This document shows positions 27,730-34,730 of a stretch of DNA of 64,000 nt, piece after piece. The translations under genes and the position numbers were made by a program. Location: the NCBI RefSeq assembly GCF_014332515.1, contig NZ_VFSD01000001.1, positions 62,001 to 126,000 on the forward strand, in the 5' to 3' direction. The stretch's first letter is position 1. Each line of letters opens with the position of its first letter. A model generated the notes under the pieces. It was not told the origin of the DNA and did not search any database. It saw only the letters and a program-made list of their open reading frames with translations. Source of the DNA: Pontibacter beigongshangensis (GTDB taxonomy: Bacteria > Bacteroidota > Bacteroidia > Cytophagales > Hymenobacteraceae).

Positions 27730-29049
27730 ATGAATAACAATACTAGCATTGTAGTAGAAAACGCGAAAATCGCTATCATTGGACTTGGTTACGTAGGTCT
27801 TCCGCTTGCCATAGAACTTGCCAAGAAGTATGATGTGTTAGGATTTGACATAAATGAGCTACGGGTAAAGGAGTTGAGCGAAGGTCAGGATCGTACGCAG
27901 GAAGCCGATGTACAGGACCTGAATGCGGTGATGGCCTTGAAAGGAACGGAGCGGAATGGGAGCATTGGGCTGTACTTTTCAGCAGACACAGAGGAGTTGC
28001 GAAAGTATAACACCTTTATAGTTACTGTTCCTACCCCCATCGATCAGTTTAAAGCGCCTGATCTCAGGCCTTTGATCAAGGCCTCTGAAATGCTGGGAAA
28101 AATTCTGAAAAGCGGGGACTTAGTGATTTATGAATCTACGGTATATCCGGGCTGTACGGAGGAGGACTGTGTGCCGGTGCTGGAAAAATTCTCCGGCCTT
28201 CAGTTTAACAAAGACTTCTTTGCAGGCTACTCCCCCGAACGTATCAACCCGGGCGACAAGATTAATACCCTCACAAAAATTAAAAAAGTGACCAGTGGCT
28301 CTACGCCGGAGATTGCGTCGCGGGTAGATGATATTTACCGTTCTATTATTGTAGCTGGTACCCATAAGGCTCCCAGCATAAAAGTGGCAGAGGCCTCTAA
28401 GGCCATCGAGAATGCCCAGCGGGATGTGAACATCTCTTTTGTAAATGAGTTGGCCCTGATTTTTGACAGGCTGGGGATTGATAGCAATGATGTGATTGAA
28501 GCCGCAGGCACAAAGTGGAACTTTCTGAAGTACAAGCCCGGACTGGTAGGAGGGCACTGCATCGGGGTAGATCCCTATTACCTGGCGCACAAAGCGGAGT
28601 CGCTGGGCTACCACCCGCAGGTGATCTTATCGGGCCGTCGGGTGAATGACAACATGGGGCAGTTTGTAGCCAACAAGCTGGTGAAACTGATGATCAATAA
28701 AGACCAAAAGATAAAAGGGGCGAAAGCGTTGATCATGGGCTTTACGTTTAAGGAGAACTGCCCGGATGTGCGGAATACGCGCGTGATTGATATTTACCAT
28801 GAACTGGCGCAGTTCGGCATGGATGTGGACATTTTTGACCCCTGGGCCAATGCAGAAGAGGTAAGACACGAGTATGGCGTGGAGATAGAACGAAGCCTGA
28901 ATGAATCTAAAGTCTATAACGCTGTGGTAGTGGCCGTGGCTCACAACGAGTTCCTGAGCATCGACTTCACAAGGTTTAAGCGAGACAATGCCGTGATTTT
29001 TGATACAAAGGCCTGCCTGAACAGGGATTTAGTAGATGCACGATTATAA
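27730..29049 (+). CDS. Nucleotide-sugar 6-dehydrogenase (UDP-GlcNAc/GalNAc type, WbpA/TviB-like)
   Basis: 439-residue NAD-dependent enzyme that oxidises C6 of a UDP-sugar to a uronate. The Rossmann motif IGLGYVGLPLAIELA is near the start, the catalytic cysteine is C277 in GGHCIGVDPYYLAHKAE, and the C-terminal domain carries FKENCPDVRNTR. Length and the DRTQEADVQDL segment fit the TviB/WbpO type acting on N-acetylated UDP-hexosamines rather than UDP-glucose dehydrogenase. Its product would be the substrate expected by the WlbA-like dehydrogenase at 13449; that pathway link is inference. It has its own likely promoter. Confidence 0.88.
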   Translation: MNNNTSIVVENAKIAIIGLGYVGLPLAIELAKKYDVLGFDINELRVKELSEGQDRTQEADVQDLNAVMALKGTERNGSIGLYFSADTEELRKYNTFIVTVPTPIDQFKAPDLRPLIKASEMLGKILKSGDLVIYESTVYPGCTEEDCVPVLEKFSGLQFNKDFFAGYSPERINPGDKINTLTKIKKVTSGSTPEIASRVDDIYRSIIVAGTHKAPSIKVAEASKAIENAQRDVNISFVNELALIFDRLGIDSNDVIEAAGTKWNFLKYKPGLVGGHCIGVDPYYLAHKAESLGYHPQVILSGRRVNDNMGQFVANKLVKLMINKDQKIKGAKALIMGFTFKENCPDVRNTRVIDIYHELAQFGMDVDIFDPWANAEEVRHEYGVEIERSLNESKVYNAVVVAVAHNEFLSIDFTRFKRDNAVIFDTKACLNRDLVDARL

Positions 29050-29628
29050 TAACACTATTTATGCGGTAGCCAATAGTTAACACTTGTTGCTTCCCCCCAT
29101 TTTTCATCCTTCTGCAAGGGTCTTGTGGGCGAGAACCATCGGCAATAGCTATAGGCTTTTTTGACTGGGTTTGCATAGCTTCTGGTACAGCCGTGACGGC
29201 GGAGGCAGCTTGTTTCATTACCCGTGTCTTTGTTCTTTTTGTCTTGATGCATGAACCACCCCTGCCCCTCCTTGAAAAAGGAGGGGAGTTTCAATAAAAT
29301 CTGAATGATTTCAAACTCGCGGAACGCCCAGACAGCCTAATTTCATTCAATGCACTTGACAAATTAACTGTTTTGTAGCTACCTGCCGCAATACAGAACA
29401 AAGGTAGCTACCGCACAAATAGGATAGCATAATAAACGAGTAACAGCAGAGACAGAGGCGCCAGAAAACTTTTTTGATGATAAAAAGGATTGTTGTTTGT
29501 TGAAAGTCGTAATTCCTAAAAAGGTCTACTGAAAGATCTGATGTATTTCCTCTTCGTTTATTCAATTCAACTTTTCACACATAATTGTTTACTCTAACCT
29601 CATAAAAATCTCACCTGAATCAGAAGTA
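29050..29628 (+). other. Gene-free spacer
   Basis: 579 bases with no convincing gene; open frames here on the - strand look random in composition. It contains the CCCCTCCTT hairpin at 29265-29286. The part from about 29,340 to 29,628 becomes AT-rich toward the acetyltransferase start and probably holds its promoter, but I cannot place one with confidence. Confidence 0.5.
29265..29286. repeat. Hairpin CCCCTCCTT-GAAA-AAGGAGGGG
   Basis: A perfect 9-bp stem with a GAAA loop. On the - strand it is followed by GCAGGGGTGGTT. Similar G/C hairpins recur between genes in many Bacteroidota genomes, so it is more likely a repetitive extragenic element than a dedicated terminator; the recurrence is from general knowledge, not shown in this window. 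Confidence 0.55.
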
Positions 29629-30192
29629 GTGGCAGAAGTACAGAATAAGGTTGATCTTTCTATCTATAACAACGACTGGTACAGTCCGGGAGCAGGGGTT
29701 GTAAAGCGGACCGTTTGGTATTTTGTAAACGTCATGTTTTTTATTAATCCTTTAAATCCTGTTAATGGCCTGAAGGTGTGGCTGCTACGTATTTTTGGTG
29801 CTAAAGTGGGGCAGAGGGTTGTCGTAAAGCCGGGGGTCAATATAAAATATCCGTGGTTCCTCCGGATTGGAAGCCATGTATGGCTGGGAGAGGAGGTTTG
29901 GATTGATAACCTGACCGAAGTTGTCATACAGGATCATGTCACTGTATCGCAGGGAGCAATGTTGCTTACTGGGAGCCATAACTACAAAGCTACTAGCTTT
30001 GATTTGCAGGTGGGCAAAATTGTGCTGGAGGAGGGGACCTGGATAGGGGCAAGAGCCACGGTCTGCCCCGGCGTAACTTGTGGCACTCACAGTGTGCTGG
30101 CGGTAGGATCTGTCGCTACACACCGGCTGGAACCTTATACCATCTACCAGGGCAACCCGGCCATACCAAAGCGAGGTAGAAATATACAGTAA
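29629..30192 (+). CDS. WcaF-family sugar O-acetyltransferase
   Basis: 187-residue left-handed beta-helix acetyltransferase with the WcaF-type opening NDWYSPGAGVVKR, then LLRIFGAKVGQRVVVKPG, the hexapeptide region with LLTGSHNY (catalytic histidine), and YQGNPAIPK at the end. In colanic acid clusters WcaF acetylates a sugar on the lipid-linked repeat. The start is GTG at 29629; the conserved sequence begins within 15 residues of it. It is separated from its neighbours by long spacers, so it is probably its own unit. Confidence 0.85.
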   Translation: MAEVQNKVDLSIYNNDWYSPGAGVVKRTVWYFVNVMFFINPLNPVNGLKVWLLRIFGAKVGQRVVVKPGVNIKYPWFLRIGSHVWLGEEVWIDNLTEVVIQDHVTVSQGAMLLTGSHNYKATSFDLQVGKIVLEEGTWIGARATVCPGVTCGTHSVLAVGSVATHRLEPYTIYQGNPAIPKRGRNIQ

Positions 30193-30362
30193 GATTTTTT
30201 AAAGAAGGTTGCTAACCGGGAAGCTGGATTATGCTTTTATCTTTTAAAGCATTGACAGATATATACAACACTAAATTTAAACCGACTTGATCTTTTTAGA
30301 AGTGGGTAGATGTCGTCATCTGATATCTATGGCCAATAAACTAGTATCCTAAATACCAGCCA

Positions 30363-31106
30363 GTGAAGATTTCCATTATTACCATAGTTTACAATAACCG
30401 CGAAACCATTGCCGATGCCATTGAGTCGGTGCTGGAGCAGACGTATCCTGACATTGAATACATCGTGATAGATGGCTTGTCGACTGACGGCACAGTGGAT
30501 GTGGTGAGGAGTTATGGCAGCAGGATAGCAAAATTCGTTTCGGAAAAAGACAAAGGCTTATACGATGCCATCAACAAAGGCATAGGACTTGCCACCGGAG
30601 AGGTGGTAGGGCTGCTGCACTCCGACGATATCTTCTACAGCAAAGATACGGTAGCTGGCATTGCAGCCGCCTTCAAGGCACATAATACCGACAGCATTTA
30701 CGGCGACCTGCTATATGTGCAGAAAGAGGATACCAGCAGGATTGTCCGCAACTGGGTATCAGGGGCCTACTGCCGCGATAATTTCCTGTATGGCTGGATG
30801 CCGCCACACCCTTCCTTCTACGTCAAGAAAGAATGCTACCGGAAATTTGGCCTGTTCAACACCGGATTTAAAAGTGCAGCCGATTATGAACTGATGCTGC
30901 GCTTCCTGTTTAAGCATAATATAACGACGGCCTACCTGCCGGAAATACTGGTGCGCATGCGTGTGGGCGGCAAGAGCAACGTTACGCTGAAGAACCGTAT
31001 ACGGGCCAACCAGGAGGATTATAACGCTTGGGTGGTGAATGGGCTGAAGCCAAGATTTTACACCCGCTACCTTAAGCCGCTCCGGAAGCTGACGCAGTTC
31101 CTGTAG
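30363..31106 (+). CDS. Glycosyltransferase family 2 (WcaE-like)
   Basis: 247-residue GT-A enzyme: KISIITIVYNNRETIADAI, VIDGLSTDGTVDVV, SEKDKGLYDAINKGI, then LLHSDDIFY with the metal-binding SDD. This set is typical of WcaE-type GT2 enzymes that act early on lipid-linked repeat units. It starts with GTG at 30363. Base composition is GC-rich, like the housekeeping half. It is the last gene of the polysaccharide locus before a 1.3-kb gene-poor region. Confidence 0.88.
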   Translation: MKISIITIVYNNRETIADAIESVLEQTYPDIEYIVIDGLSTDGTVDVVRSYGSRIAKFVSEKDKGLYDAINKGIGLATGEVVGLLHSDDIFYSKDTVAGIAAAFKAHNTDSIYGDLLYVQKEDTSRIVRNWVSGAYCRDNFLYGWMPPHPSFYVKKECYRKFGLFNTGFKSAADYELMLRFLFKHNITTAYLPEILVRMRVGGKSNVTLKNRIRANQEDYNAWVVNGLKPRFYTRYLKPLRKLTQFL

Positions 31107-31604
31107 GTACTGATCCCCTGTTCAGGCTGGCCGCTAAATTCTGCCCCAAATCTTTTTAGGTTAAAACGGCAGCCATTCTTTTTGAGGCACCAAATGCAGC
31201 AGCGTCATCTACCCAATCCTTTCATTGGGTTCTGCCGGGAGATTTCTTGCGCTCGCATTATTTGAGTACCAATACTGTGAAGGCGTAACAGTAAGTATAG
31301 GGCTGTCAAGTTTTACCTTACCTCTTTGCCCGGTATATCCAATTAGCTTCGATGGGTCCTAAGTCGTGTTTCAAGCGGCTAATGGTATAAATATTTCCTT
31401 CCCGTGTAAAAAGTGGTGAAATAGTTACAGCAAAGCTACTTCCCATGCTTTACATCTGAATATTGCTGGCAGTTGTAAACACTCCTAAAATCGCCTCAAA
31501 GGCTGGGCCGCTTCATACTACCTGGCATCGGTAGCGGCACCATTTAAAAACTGCCAGAAGTAGAGATTAAATAAGTGCCAGGTAGTGGAGAATGAAAAAA
31601 ATGC

Positions 31605-31630
31605 GCCTCCGGACATCTTTGTCCGGAGGC
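31605..31630 (-). terminator. Strong - strand terminator in the gene-poor region
   Basis: GCCTCCGGACA and TGTCCGGAGGC form a perfect 11-bp stem with a four-base loop. Read on the - strand it is followed by GCATTTTTTTC, a proper T run, so it ends a leftward transcript. Confidence 0.72.
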
Positions 31631-31645
31631 CAACTGGGGGACTTT

Positions 31646-31717
31646 CTAATCCCCGTGCACCGAGAGCCTCAATTCCTCACAGTTACGCTGGCTCTCCTCG
31701 GCCCAGGCCTCAAGCAT
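31646..31717 (-). CDS. Possible 23-residue small protein or 3' remnant
   Basis: A - strand ATG at 31717 opens a frame of 23 codons (MLEAWAEESQRN, then CEELRLSVHGD) ending in TAG about 15 bases before the strong - strand terminator. In frame upstream of the ATG, codons read GFILIYYVSST without a stop for 14 more codons, so it could also be the tail of a decayed membrane protein. The protein is acidic and not recognised. Evidence is only position and composition; chance is a real alternative. Confidence 0.25.
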   Translation of the reverse strand: MLEAWAEESQRNCEELRLSVHGD

Positions 31718-31863
31718 GGTCGAAGAAACATAATAAATTAGGATGAAACCAATTTGCCCTCAAGGGAAGGGGATCGTTGCGGAGAATGAAAAGTCCCTGC
31801 CCTTACCAGAATAGCCTGCCTGCTATAAAACAAAATGCTTACCACTACTTATTGCACAGGAGG

Positions 31864-31893
31864 AATTATTTGAATAAAATTGGCCCTCCAGAG
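31864..31893 (-). repeat. Dispersed repeat copy (opposed to the copy at 32001)
   Basis: AATTATTTGAAT, AAAATT and GGCCCTCCAGAG in order: the reverse-complement form of the family. Together with the + copy at 32001-32029 it bounds about 165 bases as inverted ends. Confidence 0.65.
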
Positions 31894-32000
31894 AATTTTC
31901 CTGCTGCTGCTAAGGACCCAAAAGCTAATGCGGTTGGCTTCCCTAAGTAAATGCAAGTAAAGTGGGCCGGAAGTATTTATCTGTCTTCAGCGGCAGAGGG

Positions 32001-32029
32001 CTCTGGAGGTCCGTTTTCATTAGAATAAT
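32001..32029 (+). repeat. Dispersed repeat copy
   Basis: CTCTGGAGGTCCG, then TTTTC and ATTAGAATAAT. It is preceded by GGCAGAGGG, a flank shared with the copies at 52516 and 53960. Confidence 0.65.
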
Positions 32030-32126
32030 CCAGTAGGCGACACTTTACTTATTTCCACCGTCTTTCTTTTGTCCTACCTGAACATATAGTGTAGAGAAAA
32101 TTAAATGGTTTAGTTTCCTCTCAATT

Positions 32127-32271
32127 ACGCTGGTGCGAGCTTGCAGCTCGTATTTTTATACCAACTACTTTTCTGAAGGGACCATAAAAGGTTCTTGAGG
32201 ATGGACGCTGAAAAAGATAATGCTGTAGCCTCAAGAAACATATGTTACGAGTTGCACGCTCGCACCAGCGT
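32127..32271. repeat. REP-like inverted pair, 145 bp
   Basis: The left end at 32127-32152 contains CGCTGGTGCGAGCTTG; the right end at 32246-32271 is its reverse complement over 24 of 26 bases. The left arm itself folds (CGAGCT, TGC, AGCTCG). The same ends occur at 49145-49437. The arrangement resembles paired REP sequences mobilised by REP-associated transposases; no such transposase is in this window. Confidence 0.7.
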
Positions 32272-32360
32272 CCTGCAAGCTGCTAATGGCTTCTGATGCT
32301 TCTTAAACGGCCTGTTATAGGATGGCCTTACCGGGTAGCATAGCAGCATAAACAAAAAAA

Positions 32361-32387
32361 GGCGGCTCCCCAGAATGAGAAGCCGCC
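32361..32387 (-). terminator. - strand terminator next to the insertion sequence
   Basis: GGCGGCT at 32361-32367 and AGCCGCC at 32381-32387. On the - strand the stem is followed by TTTTTTTG, fitting a leftward terminator. The insertion sequence lies immediately upstream of it on that strand, so whatever it terminated may have been separated from it by the insertion. Confidence 0.65.
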
Positions 32388-32410
32388 TTATATGTTAAAT
32401 TAATTTTTAA

Positions 32411-33550
32411 CTGATGTTACGCACCAGACACGTATAAAGCTTAGAATTTAGTCATGCGCCTATGTCCTCTCTACTAGATTTATACAGCGACTATCTGCTT
32501 AGCAGCCAAGGGCAAACAAGCGCCACGGGCCTTTCTGCTCTTCTCGATGGTGCCATTCAACATGACAGCGTCACCCGCTTTTTGAGCGGCCACCATTTCA
32601 CCTCCCGCGAGCTCTGGCTCCAGGTAAAGCCCCTGGTGCGGGCTCATGAGTCGGAGGATGCCTGCCTCGTCTTCGACGACACCCTTGTCGAGAAAGCCTA
32701 CATGGACGAGAACGAGCTCATCTGCTGGCACTACGACCACGCCAGGCAGCGCAACGTCAAGGGCATCAACCTGCTGACAGGCTTCTACGTCTCCTCCTCC
32801 AAAGAGGGGGCAGAGCCCCTGCGCATCCCCGTCACTTACATGCTCATCCTCAAGACAGTGCTTTCCTGCGAGCTGAAGACGCGCAAGATCAAGCGTCAGT
32901 GCCTGCTGACCAAGAACCAGATGATGCAAATGATGATACAGCAGGCTATAGCCAACCAATTAAAGTTCAACTACATCCTGGCCGACACCTGGTTTGCCTC
33001 CTCTGACAACATGCGCTTTATCCACAAGTGCAAGAAGCACTTCATCTTTGACCTGAAGGACAACCGCCTGGCGGCCCTGAGCCAGCCGGCGCGGAGCAAA
33101 GGCCAGTGGAGCAGGATTGACCAGCTGGATTTGCCCGATAACATGCCGGTACGGGTTTGGCTCAAGGACCTGGACCTACCAGTGCTCCTCATCAAACAGG
33201 TCTTTATAAACCAGGACCTCTCCTGCGGCGTGCGATTTCTGGTATCCAACCGGTTGGACTTGTCCGCTGAGGAGTTCGACACGCTCTACAAAAAACGGTG
33301 GGGCGTGGAGGAGTACCACAAAAGCATTAAGCAGAATGCCTCCGTGGCAAAGTCTCCGGCAAGGACCGTGCAGACGCAGAGTAACCATGTGTTCGCCTCT
33401 ATCTTTGCCTACGTCAAACTCGAGAAACTCAAGTTTGCGCACGCGCTTAACCATTTCGCACTTAAAACTAAAATATATCAGGCTGCTCTTAAAGCTGCAT
33501 TCAAAGAACTTGCTATCCTTAAACTACAAGCTGAGCTTGCGTAACATCAG
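32411..33550 (+). mobile_element. Complete insertion sequence of the IS4/IS701-like DDE type
   Basis: 1,140 bp bounded by 13-bp perfect terminal inverted repeats (CTGATGTTACGCA at 32411-32423 and TGCGTAACATCAG at 33538-33550). A 7-bp direct repeat TTTTTAA flanks it on both sides (32404-32410 and 33551-33557), as expected for a target duplication. It contains one transposase gene whose stop codon lies inside the right repeat. Intact ends, an intact gene and an exact target duplication suggest recent insertion. The exact IS family assignment is uncertain. Confidence 0.85.
32462..33544 (+). CDS. DDE transposase (IS4 superfamily, IS701-like)
   Basis: 360-residue transposase. Catalytic acids are visible in LVFDDTLVEK (D72/D73), ILADTWFASSDN (D175) and WGVEEYHKSIK (E283). 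The last lies within a full Y-x2-R-x3-E-x6-K motif (Y276, R279, E283, K290), the signature of the IS4 superfamily. ENELICWHYDH and RNVKGINLL are typical of the IS701-like branch. The frame is uninterrupted and of plausible full length, so it may be active. Expression signals inside the short left end (32424-32461) are not obvious. Confidence 0.9.
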   Translation: MSSLLDLYSDYLLSSQGQTSATGLSALLDGAIQHDSVTRFLSGHHFTSRELWLQVKPLVRAHESEDACLVFDDTLVEKAYMDENELICWHYDHARQRNVKGINLLTGFYVSSSKEGAEPLRIPVTYMLILKTVLSCELKTRKIKRQCLLTKNQMMQMMIQQAIANQLKFNYILADTWFASSDNMRFIHKCKKHFIFDLKDNRLAALSQPARSKGQWSRIDQLDLPDNMPVRVWLKDLDLPVLLIKQVFINQDLSCGVRFLVSNRLDLSAEEFDTLYKKRWGVEEYHKSIKQNASVAKSPARTVQTQSNHVFASIFAYVKLEKLKFAHALNHFALKTKIYQAALKAAFKELAILKLQAELA

Positions 33551-33557
33551 TTTTTAA

Positions 33558-33975
33558 CTTTTAGCCACCCTCTTTTACGGCGCCCTATGCCAGGAGGTTA
33601 CAATTTGTTTTGCCAGTTCCGATTTTCCTTTCCAAAAAAGAACTTCTTCAGCAGGAGAGGTGCCGGTGCTCATCTAAATGTTTGCGGGATCTAATCGGGC
33701 CAATTCATAAAATAGAGTTTAGCTTGCGGATCTTTTAGGAAACTCTGTTCTGCAAGCAAGTGCCTCTAGGCAGGTTGCGCTAAATCTGGTAGGAAACTCT
33801 GTTCTGCAAGCAAGTGCCTCCAGGCAGGTTGCGCTAAATCTGGGGCCTGTGCATAAAAGTGTTTCCCGCATTATGAGACTTTAAGAGCAGAATATAACCT
33901 GCGTAATATCAGTAAGTTAGGCCTGAATGGGTGAGGTGACCAAGGAGCAGGAGCATCAATATGCTCTGCTGAAAC
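33558..33975 (+). other. Gene-free spacer with a tandem duplication
   Basis: About 420 bases between the insertion sequence and the tRNA terminator. Apart from the 54-base tandem repeat I see nothing definite; a 32-codon - strand frame (33575-33673) is noted but not supported. Confidence 0.5.
33736..33843. repeat. 54-base tandem duplication, two copies
   Basis: Two adjacent units, 33736-33789 and 33790-33843, both starting TAGGAAACTCTG and ending GCGCTAAATCTGG, differ at one base (T at 33766, C at 33820). Each unit contains a short inverted repeat, GTGCCTC/CAGGCA-like. The near identity indicates recent duplication. Confidence 0.85.
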
Positions 33976-33980
33976 AAAAA

Positions 33981-34004
33981 GGCTCCGGAATATATTCCGG
34001 AGCC
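33981..34004 (-). terminator. Terminator of the tRNA-Met gene
   Basis: GGCTCCGGAA, TATA and TTCCGGAGCC make a perfect 10-bp stem. On the - strand it is followed by TTTTTGTTTC, starting two bases after the tRNA 3' end. Confidence 0.82.
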
Positions 34005-34005
34005 T

Positions 34006-34082
34006 TGGTAGCGGGGAGCAGAATCGAACTGCCGACCTCAGGGTTATGAATCCTGCGCTCTAACCATCTGAGCTACCCCGCC
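34006..34082 (-). tRNA. tRNA-Met (anticodon CAT), CCA encoded
   Basis: On the - strand: acceptor GGCGGGG pairing with CCCCGCT (one G-U), D-arm GCTCAGATGGTTAGAGC, anticodon loop TTCATAA, T-arm GGCAG-TTCGATT-CTGCT, discriminator A, and CCA encoded at 34008-34006. The stem lacks the three G-C pairs of the initiator, so it is an elongator Met or possibly the Ile tRNA with a modified CAT anticodon. The base next to the anticodon loop (A31 against C39) does not pair. It is preceded by a good - strand promoter and followed by a terminator. Confidence 0.92.
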
Positions 34083-34092
34083 GTTGTGGATG

Positions 34093-34124
34093 CAAAAGTA
34101 GAAAAAACTTTTAAATAAACGCAA
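34093..34124 (-). promoter_or_regulatory. Promoter of the tRNA-Met gene
   Basis: Read on the - strand: TTG (34124-34122), a 21-base spacer, then TACTTTTG (34100-34093), a full match to TAnnTTTG, 11 bases before the tRNA 5' end. Confidence 0.65.
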
Positions 34125-34127
34125 CAC

Positions 34128-34157
34128 TTGCCCTCAAAAAAAAATATTTTATTTTTA
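34128..34157 (+). promoter_or_regulatory. Promoter of the START-like gene
   Basis: TTG at 34128-34130, a 19-base spacer, then TATTTTTA at 34150-34157 (seven of eight to TAnnTTTG). It lies back to back with the tRNA promoter, the two upstream elements being four bases apart. Confidence 0.5.
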
Positions 34158-34218
34158 GTATGTTTAAAGACTGGGAAATTAATACTATACTTACTCAAAC
34201 ACTTACCGAAGGGCCTGT

Positions 34219-34626
34219 ATGAATAATAAGACGACTAAAACTAAATTTGTGTGCGAGTATCCGATAAACGCATCTGCCAAGCTGCTCTATCCTTACCTGA
34301 GCACCCCCAGCGGGCTGGCCGAATGGTTCTGCGATGATGTGATCGTGGACGAAAATAAGGTTTTTAACTTTATTTGGGATGGTCGCAGCCATTATGCCGA
34401 AATGACGGGCCACCGTACCAACCGCTCGGTGCGCTTCCTGTTCCTCGATGATAAAAAGAAGCACCTGCCCGACCCCTCGTACATCGACTTCTCGATTGAG
34501 TCGAGCGAACTGACGCAGGAGCAGTTCCTGAAGATCGTTGACTATTCAGAGGAAGAGGATAAGAAAGAGCTGGAGGAGCAGTGGGAGTACCTGCTGCAAA
34601 ATCTGCGCGAGACGGTTGGCGGCTAA
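34219..34626 (+). CDS. START-like (AHSA1-related) domain protein
   Basis: 135-residue soluble protein of a small Bacteroidota family with a START/SRPBCC-like fold. The helix-grip opening KFVCEYPINASAKLLYPYL and the segment LAEWFCDDV recall AHSA1-type proteins that bind hydrophobic ligands or chaperones. The C-terminal third is acidic (EEEDKKELEEQWEYLL), longer than a minimal SRPBCC domain and likely helical. Function is unknown. It lies just upstream of the Lpt permease with a -7-like element between them, so they may be separate transcripts. Confidence 0.82.
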   Translation: MNNKTTKTKFVCEYPINASAKLLYPYLSTPSGLAEWFCDDVIVDENKVFNFIWDGRSHYAEMTGHRTNRSVRFLFLDDKKKHLPDPSYIDFSIESSELTQEQFLKIVDYSEEEDKKELEEQWEYLLQNLRETVGG

Positions 34627-34646
34627 CACGGCTGCCATAAAATGCT

Positions 34647-34654
34647 TATCTTTG
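34647..34654 (+). promoter_or_regulatory. -7 element before the LptF/LptG gene
   Basis: TATCTTTG, a full match to TAnnTTTG; no TTG at the expected distance. A transcript starting near 34660 would fit the ATG at 34731. Confidence 0.4.
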
Positions 34655-34730
34655 CACGATTTTTGGATACACGGTGTTTAAAAAAACGGCACCGGGCGCC
34701 CAACCAAGCCTCAACGCCGTCTTGGCCCCC

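Larger units (their letters stand above)
31107..32403 (+). other. Gene-poor region with several repeats and hairpins
   Basis: About 1.3 kb without a gene I can support. It carries an 11-bp inverted repeat (ACTACCTGGCA at 31517-31527, TGCCAGGTAGT at 31576-31586), a - strand terminator at 31605-31630 with a 23-codon open frame behind it, an opposed pair of the dispersed repeat (31864, 32001), a REP-like inverted pair (32127-32271), and another - strand terminator at 32361-32387. It looks like an insertion-prone junction between the variable locus and the conserved chromosome. Confidence 0.55.

Noticed and set aside
32480..32959. 159-residue - strand frame inside the transposase gene
   Set aside because: Antisense shadow; the transposase on the + strand has all catalytic residues.
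33575..33673. 32-codon - strand frame starting MSTGTSPAEEVLFWK between the insertion sequence and the tRNA
   Set aside because: Protein-like in composition, but no terminator, promoter or conservation can be shown, and the insertion sequence lies right at its end.
33736..33843. Possible CRISPR repeats
   Set aside because: Two adjacent 54-base units without spacers; this is a tandem duplication, not a repeat-spacer array, and no cas genes are present.
34674..34730. GTG start for the LptF/LptG permease
   Set aside because: Would add 19 residues not seen in the family; the ATG at 34731 begins the conserved KLDKLILRSF segment.
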